From Atherix ibis (taxonomy: Eukaryota > Arthropoda > Insecta > Diptera > Athericidae): a stretch of DNA of 64,000 nt. The first letter of the stretch is position 1. Every line of letters begins with the position of its first letter. The DNA is taken from positions 22,530,233 to 22,594,232 of the forward strand of contig OY282610.1 in NCBI GenBank assembly GCA_958298945.1. The letters run 5' to 3'. Shown one piece after another: positions 34,310 to 45,861 of the stretch. Below the pieces are notes generated by a model. The model did not search any database, was not told the origin of the DNA, and was given only the letters and a program-made list of their open reading frames with translations. Made by a program: the position numbers and the translations under genes.

Positions 34310-35715
34310 AGTATTGTAACAAGCAGATTTATATAATATATTAATTACAGTTAACATGAAGGATTATGCCAAGTAAACATTCATCGAAGTTTCTCCTGCT
34401 AGCGTGTGCTTATGTTAAGACTCAGTATTTTAATAAATCACGCCGCCAGAAGGCGCTTCAGTCTTTGATGGGTATTTTTAGTAAAGGATAGTTCTTGAAC
34501 TGAAGGACACCTTGGATTCGACGAAAATTAGAAGACTTAGTGAGACCCCAGTGTTTTAGACCGTAAATTCATATTGTTTTTAATACGACATTGTATAACA
34601 GTACTTTGCTGTCTTTATAAGCTTAGAACCTTTGTCTAAAAGTCAAAGTAGTTGTAGGTATCGTCTTCTTATTTTTTTAACTCTTCTATGTGGGTTCCAT
34701 GTCAAGCATTTGTCTTACTTCAGTCCTATCTACCGAACTTAGGTGTGTTGTGGTATGGCACTGCCATCAAAACTTTGAAATGATGTTTGACCATAATCGG
34801 TTCGGATTAGTTTCTATATGTGTCTGTTTTTATATATTGTAACAAGCCATGTTTTTCTGCCTGTCGTGACCATTTTAAGAGGTTAGAGGGTCATGAGGCT
34901 CCATGACCTCATGACCCTCTAACCTCTTAAAATGGTCCATGAGGTGTTCATTGAGAGGGTAGTGGAGGAAAACACGAGGATTATGATAGTTATCTAGACG
35001 GGTTATGCCCAGTTCACGTACAAAAGGAATCTCTAAATCAGAATATGACGCACATTATATAGGCCATTGACAATTTTACATAGGATTATAGAGTGTAGAT
35101 ATTGGATTCGAAAGGCGTCGTAAGGCTTTGTCGATGGCTTTGTCGTACTGTATTATAAAGTAGCATTTCGCTGTCGATTGTTCGTTTTGATCTTGCGTTT
35201 AAGAATCGCAGTAGCTGATTGTGTATCATCCATTAAATTCCTTTCTTTTGGTGGAATAAATACTGCTGTTCAAGGTTGTGGAAGGAAAAATGGTTCTTGA
35301 CAAAGAGTAAAAGTAACATGAACACATTTTTGTTCGTTCACTTTCACTTTCAACTTTTTGAACCATTTTTGATGGGAGTTAACATCGATTTATAGGATAG
35401 TGGATGCCATAATAGCATCCATTTTTGATGGGAGTTAACATAGGTTTTTGGTGATGAGCTAGGATCGGAGTGTCATAAGCATATGTTGTATAATTAGAAA
35501 CCAAACATATTACCTTAGGAAATATGTGGAAGGAAGGATTCTCTTTAGCTTCCAAAGACGCCCAGAATGCCATACTGGGTCGAAAGTCTGAGCTTGGTGA
35601 TGTGAAATTACATTTTCGTCTTCGAGATGGCATAAAACCGTTTTAAAAAAGAATTTCCACTATTTTGACAAGAGTTAGAAGTAGACTTATGGGTCTATAA
35701 GATGAGGCAAGTTTT
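34310..35715 (-). pseudogene. Older Jockey-type copy, heavily diverged
   Basis: The 3' tail starts near 34315 (TTGTAACAAGCAGATTTATA, as in the other copies). Upward, the C-terminal and RT regions can be followed at low similarity, with many indels. At its 5' limit (35690-35715) the minus strand reads SYRPISLL, the RT block also seen in the copy at 36.9 kb. It is abutted exactly there by the 3' tail of the younger copy at 35716-37240. Deletions and a fold-back inversion at 34868-34937 disrupt it. Confidence 0.7.
34868..34937. repeat. Fold-back inverted repeat, 31-bp perfect arms
   Basis: Arms 34868-34898 and 34907-34937 are perfect reverse complements around an 8-base centre. The arm reads GACCATTTTAAGAGGTTAGA then GGGTCATGAGG. 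It sits within the older Jockey copy; the equivalent place in the other copies has no palindrome. Confidence 0.9.
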
Positions 35716-37240
35716 TTTTTATTTTTTTATCTGCAACTACAATTGTATTGTAACAAGCAGATTTATATAACATTTTAATTAACAATCTTATGCATTATGA
35801 GTAAACGCCCATCGGCATTTCTCCAACTACTAGAAGTTAGAGTACTCTAGAAAATCTCTAGGCCATTGTCTCTTAAGTCTCCGATGAGTGTTCTCACAAG
35901 TGGATTATGATGATAGGATAAACGGACGAGAGTGAAATTTTTTATAGCAGGAAATGCATAGGTTCTGAAGAAAGGTAACATTTAGATCACAATATATTAC
36001 GTTATTACGATCATAAAAGGGGGCATCAACAATTTTACGGAGGATCTTGGATTATTAGGCCTGGACGCGATGGGAATTGGAACGTTTCGTTGAATCCCAA
36101 AGTTCAATTCCATATGTCCAAATAGGTCCAGTAGTCTGAGAAGTCTTAGGGTAGGTCTAGTGGCTTCAAGTTTTTTTACTCTAGTATGTAGGTTCCATGT
36201 TAATCTCTTGTCCAGGTAATAAGTCCCAAATAACGTACTTTATCATATTATGGAATCATGTTGCTATTAAGGTATAAAGGGGTAGGTTTTCCTTGACAAA
36301 GTGTGAAAGTAATGTGAGCCTCACGCTCCTTATCTTAAACCAGGATTGAAGGTTGTGGATGTGGGATTGTAAATTATTGGAAGCTATGTCAGGATTTGTA
36401 TGGGTAGCAAGTATGGCCGTGTCGTCTGCATAAGCAGCAACGATAGTATTAGGATCAGATGGAAGTCTTGGGTATAAATATAATATATATTAAGATGTTA
36501 GAATAAGATGTATTTCCGAGGATTCTGAGTTAATTGTAATTTGGAAATGACGTTGCAAGAGATATGTTGTAAGGCAGAAAGCTCTTGAGTTTCCAGAGGA
36601 GTCCAGGATGATACACACGATCAAAAGCTTGGAAGATATCTAAAAATAATCCTGGGCAATACTCTTTCCTCTCAAGAGACGATGAAATGTGATCAATAAT
36701 GCGATGGCATTGCTGGATAGTGGAGTGTTCAGATCGGAAGTCAAATTGGTGATCAGGAATAATTTTTTTTTTCATTAACAAGGATTGGGTAGAGTCGTTC
36801 TAATAGGAGTTTCTCGAATATTTTACCAAGAATTGCTAAGAGGCTGATAGGTCTATAGGAGGAAGGAGAATAAATGGGTTTATTTGGTTTAGGAATCATT
36901 TTAATGACAGAATATTTCCAGAGTAAGGGAAAATTGGTTGAACGCAGGATACTATTAAAAATATGTGTGATTAAAACTAAAGCTTTTCGGGAAATTTGCT
37001 TCAGAATAGGAGCTGTTATTAGATCATAACCAGGAGCTTTTTTATTGGGAAGGCGCAGAATTGTAGATTTAATTTCTGAGGGCTTAAAATTTTTGGGAGG
37101 AAGACTCATAGGGAATGGGAACATTAGTTCTTCGATGATTTTGTTAGTATGTGATTTGTCTTCTATATCATCATGTGGAGCAAAAGTGTTTTTGTACTTA
37201 AATAAATTTTTACCGATTTTAATTATTTTGTTTTTAAAAT
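35716..37240 (-). pseudogene. Jockey-type copy, 5'-truncated, RT partly readable
   Basis: From the T-rich tail at 35716 upward this is a relatively young copy. Minus-strand RT pieces are well preserved: KKAPGYDLITAPILKQISRK, ALVLITHIFNSILR, LLWKYSVIKMIPKPNKP and SSYRPISLLAILGKIFEK at 36830-37060, then DHQFDFRSEHSTIQQCHRII and FLDIFQAFDRVYHPGLLWKL at 36590-36770. A deletion removes part of the YADD-containing region downstream and frameshifts separate the blocks. It ends near 37240 in the linker before RT, lacking endonuclease and ORF1. It was not a source of protein at any recent time. Confidence 0.88.
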
Positions 37241-38110
37241 AAACTTTATTTAAGAAGATTTGCTAAACCAACTGAAATTGACTGACGACTATAAGGAAAA
37301 AGAAAATCGATAGCATTTTTTGAAAAAAAAAAACTCCTTAAAAAAAATTTGATTTAGCAAATGTGTTACTTAAAAAAAAAATAGCAAATTGATTCTAAAT
37401 AAATAATCAGAAAATTATGATTTCTGACAGAAAATAGCAAAAAAAAAGCCCAGAAAAAAACAATATTTTTTTAAACTCGAAAATCCCCACTACCTTAAAA
37501 CTAGACAAGTGATCATAATAAATACTAGAAATTTAGAGAGGACTAAAGACTTCCTAGCTCGCGGTTATTTTCCTTTTAAAACATATTGAAACGTTAAATT
37601 ATTACCATAGTAATAGGAGTAATTTGCTATACTTATTACTACGGCAACAACTTTAATATTGATGTGCTATAGTCTCATGCTATTATTATTCTTTATATAA
37701 GAAATTTCAAGCTAAAATTCTTCAGGAAACAAGTTGGTTAGCAATTTATTCTTTTAGAAGATGTTCAAAAAAAAGTTATATAAAGTAGATAATTATATTA
37801 AGTTTAGATCTTTATAAATATGACGATGTCATTAAGTCTGCGAAAGAGTTCCTGCAACTATGATTCTTTGATAAAAACTATGAGTGCTCTGGAGTCCTTA
37901 TAAAATTGTATAGCAATCATAAATTATATTGAAGAAAAAAAAATTCTAAAATTAGTATTTCTACAGAAAAATAAATTTTTATATTATAAATTTTCAAGTA
38001 AAACCCTTTCGAATAAGAGTGATACAATTTCTTTTTTAAAAAAAACACACACACTAATTGTTAAGGAAATTCAAATGTTTTTTATTTAATGTAAAGTACA
38101 ATCGCTACAA
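37241..38110. other. AT-rich stretch, nothing recognised
   Basis: It is homopolymer-rich, with no coding frame or repeat recognised. Confidence 0.4.
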
Positions 38111-39125
38111 TTAAGTTTTGAATAAAATGTCATTCAAATGGACTCCACAAATTCTTTTGCAGGAACGAATTTGATGAAACCAATTTTCGATCACATTTTC
38201 CACTAAATCAAGTCGTATTTCATGAATAGCACGTTCAATATTGACTTCTAAAGCTTGAAGAGAGTCTGGTTTATTGCTAAAGACCAATGACTTCAAATAA
38301 CCCCACCAGAAATAGTCTAATGGTGTTAAATCACAACTTCTTGGAGGCCATTCATTGTCACAATTTCTTGTAATAATCGAATCTCCAAACTTTTCTCGCA
38401 ATAATTCGGTTGTTGCACGAGCTGTGCGGCACGTAGCCCCGTCTTATTGGAACCAGACGTTATCAAAATCAACTTCTTCCAATTTCGGCCATAAAAAGTT
38501 GGTTATCATCGATCTATACCGTTCTCCATTGCTAGTAATGGTGTTACCAGCTTCATTTTGAAAGAAGTACGGACCGATGATTCCACCAGACCAAAAACCA
38601 CACCAAACTGTCAATTTAGGTGACTGTAATGGGTGTTCATGAATAATTTGTGTATTTTCTTCGCACCAGAAACGACAGTTTTGTTTATTTACAGCACCAC
38701 TCAGATGAAAGTGAGCCTCATCGCAGAAGATGATTTTCTTAAAAAAATCGTTATAGTTTTCAAGTTGTTCCAAGACAAAATCAGCAAATTCACAACGTTT
38801 ACGGTGGTCCAATGGCTTCAGTTCTTGAGTGATAACAATTTTATACGGATGCAAGGCCAAATCCTTTCTCAAAATCCGCCAGATTGTTGTTTGAGACAGT
38901 CCCAATTCTTGAGAACGTATTGGAATCGACAAATTGCGGTTTTCAGTACCACTTGCCTGAACGGCAGCAATATTTTCATTACTTCAAGCGGTTCTTTATT
39001 TTATTGGCACTTGAACATTATGTAAAGAAAATGTACGCTCGAAATTTTTAACAATTCGACGAATAGCGAGCACAGTTGGACGATTATTACGACCATAAAA
39101 TGGCAAAAGTGCACGAAAAGTTGCA
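38111..39125 (-). pseudogene. Tc1/mariner-superfamily transposase with D-41-D spacing
   Basis: The minus strand encodes most of a transposase. N-terminally it reads FYGRNNRPTVLAIRRIVKNF, then two stops, then GTENRNLSIPIRSQELGLSQ and TTIWRILRKDLALHPYKI, a helix-turn-helix region. The first catalytic Asp lies in IIFCDEAHF, the second in WFQ-stop-DGATCRTA (Gln codon changed to TAA at 38444-38446, Asp just after) and the third in CDLTPLDYFWWGYLKS. Counting between the last two Asp gives 41 residues, the spacing reported for rosa-type elements. The frame is otherwise continuous from 38932 to 38111. Terminal repeats were not found, so the element ends are unknown. Three nonsense changes in about 1 kb suggest a fairly recent death. 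Confidence 0.8.
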
Positions 39126-39755
39126 ATTGGAGATAATCATTGATAAAGAATTTGATTATTTTGTAAAATTATTTTTACAAATTATTCAATTTTATGATCA
39201 GTTGAAAATCTTATCGATTGTACAGGAACTATTTGCCCCCCCTAATGATAGTAATATGGGTAAAATGTTCTTTTTGGTATGAGAAAAAAAGTTTAACATA
39301 AATATTTATCTTTAATATTAAACGTTTTAATATATGGTACATTAAAAACGGTAAGTTTATGTGGAAAAAACTTTTAATATTGAAAAATTTCCTAATATGA
39401 AAAAAAAATTTATTTAAAATATTTTTGAACTTTTTTTTGTCATTATTAAATTGAAATTGAATAAATATTGAATATTTTTCTGCTAAAAAAAATTAAGGAA
39501 TAAAAGAAAATCATTTAATTTTTACTATTTCAAGCTTAAAATATATATCTAATATGACAAATACTAAAAGATGTAATCATGCTTCTTGGTAATTTTAAAT
39601 TACCTTTCTTCGAATCATTTAACATTTAAAGAATCCCAGTTTCTTGATGCCACTGCAATTTTGGGCTTACATCAAATTAGTTGGACGTCGTTTTTTATAG
39701 TAATCCTAGTAGCACCGTTGACAACTATCATCCGCAACACTTAATTAATTTTTGT
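39126..39755. other. AT-rich spacer
   Basis: No gene or repeat was recognised. Confidence 0.35.
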
Positions 39756-39759
39756 TAAC

Positions 39760-40041
39760 ATGACGCCGGAGTATTAAGATTTCTTCCAAAGGATTTTGAT
39801 TTTCATAAGACAGATTTTTCTGTACTTTTTAGTAAATTTTGGTTTATTGATTTTCCATTACTGGCTGTCTTTAAACGATGTCGATAATAGCATTTTATTA
39901 TTCTACACAGAAATTTATAATATAATTAATACTTTTGTACCACGTTCCCAATCACCATTATGGGTTAATAAGGATAAACTTATTCTAAGAAACAGGAAAA
40001 ATAGATTATCGACATTTAGTAATTTTAACCAGTGGACTTAA
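39760..40041 (+). pseudogene. Non-LTR retrotransposon linker fragment (EN to RT)
   Basis: Plus-strand frames read DFHKTDFSVLF and then, after a shift, LNDVDNSILLFYTEIYNIIN and TFVPRSQSPLWVNKDKLILR. This resembles the region between endonuclease and RT in Jockey/CR1-type elements (a short N-D--FY--L---I--FVP block followed by a P-W-NK-L--L-R motif). The fragment is short and no adjacent RT is visible, so the call is tentative. Confidence 0.4.
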
Positions 40042-40232
40042 TAAATAATTTTATTTTTCAATCTTTATAATGTTCACCAATCCTTATTTAAATTTATTAA
40101 TATTTTGAAGTAGGCTGATAATTATTCGCAGGTTATTCGCATCTTATTTTGAGATAGTTTTTTCCTCATGTGCTTTTAAAATTAACCAAAATGATATCAC
40201 ACATATTCCGAATTTTCCTTCTTCGTCTGAAT

Positions 40233-42900
40233 TTATGCAATTAGTTCGATTTATTGCCGCTTCTAAGAAAATTAATTTTTTTTTTAATTTTAAAAAAATT
40301 AATGCACTTGGTTCGATTTATTGCCGCTTGGAGTAAATATGGTGACATAAAATTACGTGGACATAATTTCAAGTCTCAATCACTCAGTCGTTCCAAAAGT
40401 TCATTTTAACCAAGTGTGTTTTGCGCAGGACTATGTGTGCGCTTTTTAATTCGTTAACACAATCAGGATTGCAGTTAATTTTATTTAAATTAATACTTTG
40501 TGTTAGTTTATATCGAAATTTGTGAAGTCATAAGAAAACTTCGCCCAAATTTAAAGTTCATACACAAAATCTGTCCTAAAGGATTTTATTATTAATTTCC
40601 GTGCATTTAGGGCTTAATAAATCAGTTAAGCCTGTTGCTATGTGGAATAGTCGATTTGTTCATTTCGCAATCCTATGAATAATCCGTTGATAATCAGGAA
40701 TGTGATTGGTTTCGCTAAAGCATAATACCTTTTCTGTTATTTTTTGGATACGAAACTATTTGCATGTGCCGTTTCTCACTTCGTATTGGGTAAACTTTCT
40801 TCATCATATTATTTAAAAATGAAATATTTTAACACAGAAAGGGAACTGTTGCTGCTGAGAATGACACGGAAAGTGGTAGTAGTAGTGTCAGCGATAATAG
40901 TGACAGCGAAAATAGTAACAGCGATAATAGCGACAGCGATAATAGTGACAGCGAAAATAGTGATAGCGACAATAGTGACAGCGATAATAGTGCCAGCGAT
41001 AATAGTAACAGCGATAATAGTGGCAGCGAAAATAGTGACAGCGATAATAGTAACAGCGATAATAGCGACAGCGATAATAGTGACAGCGAAAATAGTGACA
41101 GCGATAATAGTGACAGCGATAATAGTGGCAGCGAAAATAGTGCCAGCGATAATAGTAACAGCGATAATAGTGACAGCGATAATAGTGACAGCGAAAATAG
41201 TGCCAGCGATAATAGTGACAGCGAAAATAGTAACAGCGATAAAAGTGACAGCGATAATACTGACAGCGATTATAGTGACAGCGAAAATATTGACAGCGAT
41301 AATAGTAACAGCGATAATAGCGACAGCGATAATAGTGACAGCGATAATAGTGCCAGCGAAAATATTGACAGCGATAATAGTAACAGCGATAATAGCGACA
41401 GCGATAATAGTGACAGCGAAAATAGTGACAGCGATAATAGTAACAGCGATAATAGCGACAGCGATAATAGTGACAGCTAAAATAGTAACAGCGATAATAG
41501 GGACAGCGATAATAGTGGCAGCGAAAATATTGACAGCGATAATAGTGACAGCGAAAATAGTGACAGCGATAATAGTGACAGCGAAAATAGTGACAGCGAA
41601 AATAGTGACAGCGACAATATTGACAGCGATAATAGTGCCAGCGATAATAGTAACAGCGATAATAGTGGCAGCGAAAATAGTGACAGCGATAATAGTAACA
41701 GCGATAATAGCGACAGCGATAATAGTGACAGCGAAAATAGTGACAGCGATAATAGTGACAGCGATAATAGTGGCAGCGAAAATAGTGCCAGCGATAATAG
41801 TAACAGCGATAATAGTGACAGCGATAATAGTGACAGCGAAAATAGTGCCAGCGATAATAGTGACAGCGAAAATAGTAACAGCGATAAAAGTGACAGCGAT
41901 AATAGTGACAGCGATTATAGTGACAGTGAAAATATTGACAGCGATAATAGTAACAGCGATAATAGCGACAGCGATAATAGTGACAGCGATAATAGTGCCA
42001 GCGAAAATATTGACAGCGATAATAGTAACAGCGATAATAGCGACAGCGATAATAGTGACAGCGAAAATAGTGACAGCGATAATAGTAACAGCGATAATAG
42101 CGACAGCGATAATAGTGACAGCTAAAATAGAAACAGCGATAATAGGGACAGCGATAATAGTGGCAGCGAAAATATTGACAGCGATAATAGTGACAGCGAA
42201 AATAGTGACAGCGATAATAGTGACAGCGAAAATAGTGACAGCGAAAATAGTGACAGCGAAAATAGTGACAGCGACAATAGTGACAGCGATAATAGTGACA
42301 GCGCAAATAGTAACAGCGATAATAGCGACAGCGAAAGTAGTAACAGCAATAATAGTGACAGCGATAATAGTGACAGCGATAATAGTAACATCGATGTCCC
42401 CATAGAAGATTACAGCTCCGAAGACGCTGAATGCTAAAGCGGATCACTGTTCCGATGATAACGAAAGAGATATGAAAAAATATGTATAGAATGCAGTCTA
42501 CAACGGAGTGAATCTACTTTAACACCATTGGATCACCCCATTCTCTCAGAAGAACTCGAATCCAATTCATAGTAATGATGAAATTGATGATTAATCCTAC
42601 CATTAAATCTGCGTTTATCTCAAAAAGGTGATCTTTTTAAATTGAAAAAAAAAATGCTGATTTTTATATTTAAACCTTTTAAATTTGCTTAATTTTTTCA
42701 GCTTAACTTGAATCGGCTACACCAAGAGAAGGGAAAGAAATTTGTGAAAATTAAAATTTGTAAAAATCAAATTTTAAATGAAAATTCGATTTTAAAATAG
42801 TTCAAAAAAAATACTAAACTTCATTTCTAGTTAATAAAACAATTTTTAAATTAAGTTTTGGACAAAATCTTTGTAGATTTATTAATGAATAAAAATTTAT
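40233..42900 (+). repeat. Inverted duplicated locus, copy 2
   Basis: Plus-strand counterpart of 14440-15840. A block of about 30 bases, TTCGATTTATTGCCGCTT, occurs twice here (about 40233-40262 and 40300-40329) but once in copy 1. Upstream sequence matches copy 1 except for a deletion of about 130 bases that removes the MNWMHGY reading frame. Downstream lies the expanded minisatellite, then the matching EDYSSEDAE segment, a shared 3' region and an AT-rich tail similar to 14440-14690. Confidence 0.85.
40886..42390 (+). repeat. 15-bp minisatellite encoding DSDNS/DSENS, ~100 units
   Basis: The unit is GACAGCGATAATAGT with variants (GAA for GAT, AAC, GCC or GGC for GAC). In the frame supported by copy 1 it reads as a Ser/Asp/Glu/Asn repeat that joins the 3' segment NIDVPIEDYSSEDAEC. 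That frame is broken twice by GACAGCTAAAAT (stop) at 41476 and 42121. The other sense frame (553 codons of Thr-Ala-Ile-Val repeats) and an antisense frame (519 codons) are open only because the period is a multiple of three. A higher-order duplication of 645 bp (43 units) is visible: diagnostic variants at 41025, 41236 and 41476 recur at 41670, 41881 and 42121. Confidence 0.93.
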
Positions 42901-43126
42901 TTGTAAAAGTTTCAGTTTTTGTCTTTCAAGACAAGAGTTTCATTATTAATTTAATTAGTTTTGTTCATTGTCGTCTAGAATGAAGGGTTTTTTTAACACC
43001 ACAACCCAATCTCTCAATTTTAGATAGAGAGAGAATCATCAATTATAATAAATGCACCATTAAAAAGTGAGAGTAATTGACTCCTTTACTTTCCTGTTGG
43101 TCGCTTGTACTGTGTCAGTTTTTTAT

Positions 43127-43430
43127 TTAGAAAGTTCCAGCCCCACTGATAATAGCCAATACAGAATAATTTACGGTTTGGGTGATCTCATCTATGAACC
43201 GATCACTGTCGGTAAAAAATCCACCAAAGTTACTCCTGTTACATCGGGACTCCTTTTTTAACCTCATATATAATATTTCATAACAATGGGTCGAGAACGA
43301 ACCTTGCGAAACACCCTCATTGATGCTGTATGTCTTCATCCCTCTTTCTGCAATTACCCTTCTGATATACTTCAGAACTTTCAGACTGAAAAGCTCGGTG
43401 CTATTATGGTAATATTGAGACTTATTAACA
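43127..43430 (-). pseudogene. Possible reverse transcriptase fragment
   Basis: The minus strand reads LFSLKVLKYIRRVIAERGMK and TYSINEGVSQGSFS. This recalls the RT segment ending in -V-QGSVLSP that precedes the YADD block in non-LTR elements. The frame then drifts into unrelated sequence, and no YADD was found, so identification rests on one motif. Confidence 0.35.
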
Positions 43431-44835
43431 TTTAAGTAGATCTGATTTTTTGTGGGATTGTTGGCAGAGGTTAATTTTTTGCTAAAAAAAAATTATAGCG
43501 AAAAGGTGTTATAATTACTTATAACAAGAAGTTCACAAATCATTAATAGGGATTGTTACTTTTTAATTAGTGATAAATATAATTATTGTAAACACTAATT
43601 TTTCGAAGGATTTCGGATTGAAAGGATCCGATGTGACCAGAATTGAAATGCTTAGTTGAACCCCAAAATTCAAAAAACATATTAGTTTTAGATCAAATAG
43701 TTCACTTTCGAATATTATATGTCCAAATAAGTCTAGGGGGATATTTAATGGATACAGATTTAGTGTAATGAGTTACAGATTATCGAAGAACGATTTCAGG
43801 TCATTTCAGGAACGATTATAGAAGGTAGAAGGTTCCAGTATACAGTTTAGTATTTTGAAGAGGAAGATTAGCAATGCAATAAATACCAAAAAATTTATCA
43901 CAAAGTCTTTATCATTTATATTTATAGATTCTATAATTTTGCTAAATTATTTTAAGTTTAAACTTAATTTTTTTTCTCAAATTTTTTCAAAAATAATTAT
44001 TCGTAACTTTAATAAGAATTATTTTTATATTATTAAAGAAAAAAGAATTGCCTTCAATATAGAACGTACCTCATAAATGTATTCTTCACGAATGTTTGGA
44101 ATTTTTAAAATATATTTATTTTAATAATGAATTTTCCTTCCCCTAATATAAGACAGAATGAATTTCCCATGCGTTAAAATATAGACTAATAAATATTCTT
44201 ACCCCATACACCGAAGGGGTAGAATATACAAATATTAGCTCATGCGCAAATTTGTATGTTTTTTTTAAAAAATATTAGCCGAAAATAGTGAATAACTACC
44301 GGCTGCCGATTTGTTTAAAGAAAAACCTTACCTACTATTTTTCATATATTATCGTATAGTCTCAGCCATGGGGAATACGAGTATACTATTGTGTATGTAT
44401 GGTGATATTTTTATTTATTTTTATAGAAATATATTTTATAGCATCTTTAATAATTGAAAAAATGGAAAATTTGAGCTTAAACTTTTTGGTGAAATTTGTT
44501 TAGTTGGATTTTATGATTAAGAATCAATCCTTTTCGGAAAATATCAAAATTATATATAGAAACAGATTATTTTGTGATAAATTATTACTTTACATTAGTA
44601 CAAAAAAATAATTAATTTTTTTTAAATATCTTTTGTTGTCAAAATAATTTATGATAATTTATATCTCTTCTAGTATTAATATGCCAATTAAAAAGTCAAA
44701 GAGTACGTTTTCTGTACTTAATTATAGTTATTTGCTCTTAAAAAAGTAATATTCAATTTTTAATTATCTGAAAATTCCTCGCAGATGCTTATATTATTTG
44801 TCCAAATTCCATCACCCCCCCCCCCCCCCCACCAC
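43431..44835. other. AT-rich stretch with a poly-C run at its end
   Basis: No gene was recognised. A run of about seventeen C bases lies near 44815-44830, likely to vary in length and be error-prone in sequencing. Confidence 0.4.
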
Positions 44836-44839
44836 GTTT

Positions 44840-45420
44840 TCATATACAATATAATTTACTTAAAATACTTTGGGAGTGCTTGATATCAAATAACAACAAA
44901 AAATTTTCTCCTATAAGTTGACCATATTTTTGGTAAAAAGCTGAACTACCATTAATATGTCTACATATCGGTCTAGGTGATCTTGACCTTAGATAATAGA
45001 ATACCTGGTTAGGCCAGTACGTCATATTTTCGTATACGCAGTTTTCTAGCTTAATTATTGCAAAAGCGGCGATAAATCGTAATGCTTGCATACTTTTGTG
45101 TAGATTTTTTTATGTAGACATGACACCTACTGACATCTAGTTTTCGTAATAGAAATTTATTGAATTCCAAAGGTATAATTTATATTCATTTTAATTCACT
45201 TATTCCCAAGAAAAATACAATTTAAACACAACGACAGGCAATTTTTTTTTATTTTTTGTACAATCTTTTGATATGAAATAGAATTGTATAATTTTGTAGA
45301 CTTTAGGAGAGTTTTAAAAAACGCCATTCTCCATGAAAGTGGTAGCATACCGAAATGCTTGCATACTTTTATCATTCCTCAAGTTGTTATTTGGGCACTT
45401 ATCGGTAAGAATGGTTTTTT
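44840..45420 (-). repeat. Third, partial copy of the inverted-duplicated locus
   Basis: The stretch around 45060-45220 (GCGGCGATAAATCG, ATGACACCTACTGACATCTA, TTCTGAATTCC-like) aligns with 15705-15870, and 45325-45370 (CATTCTCCATGAAAGTGGTA) with 15930-15980, in the same orientation as copy 1. The repeat-containing half of the locus is absent. A minus-strand frame 44840-45091 begins MQALRFIAAFA; copy 2 reads MHLVRFIAAWS at the equivalent place, hinting that this part may once have been coding. Confidence 0.55.
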
Positions 45421-45861
45421 ATCTTTTTTGAAGTATTTACTAAAAACTAAGTATTTATATTTATTGTTATATTGTCGATAACATTTATAAGGAAGTTTTT
45501 ATTTTAGATTATAAAGTTGCTTTTAATTCAACGGAAAATAAAAATTTTGTTTACGATGTGCCTAAATGGCTTTTAGTGATATGTTTTGTCCAAAAAGTGG
45601 TTAAAAAAGTGAAAAGCTTACCATTTAGTAAATGTAAACAAATGTGATGTTGACAGTTCAATGTTTACCAGAAAATAATTCAGTGCCGGTGTACGTAAAC
45701 TGTATGCAAGAAAATTTAAGGGAGCGAATTTTTCAGTCTTATTTCAGGAATTGCAGTTTTCATTATGTTAAAATAAATAAAGTATTTTGCTTATCCTTTC
45801 GCATGACTAAAAACGGTATTGCACAAGGATTCGCAATATTCACTGTACTATTCAACACATA

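Noticed and set aside
39076..39282. 68-codon plus-strand frame beginning MDDYYDHK
   Set aside because: Its first part is antisense to the transposase pseudogene at 38111-39125 and the rest has no motif.
40744..42405. 553-codon plus-strand frame of Thr-Ala-Ile-Val repeats
   Set aside because: Produced by a 15-bp tandem repeat, whose period keeps any stop-free frame open; the frame supported by the sister copy is a different one (DSDNS).
40888..42447. 519-codon minus-strand frame of Tyr-Arg-Cys-His repeats
   Set aside because: Antisense by-product of the same minisatellite.
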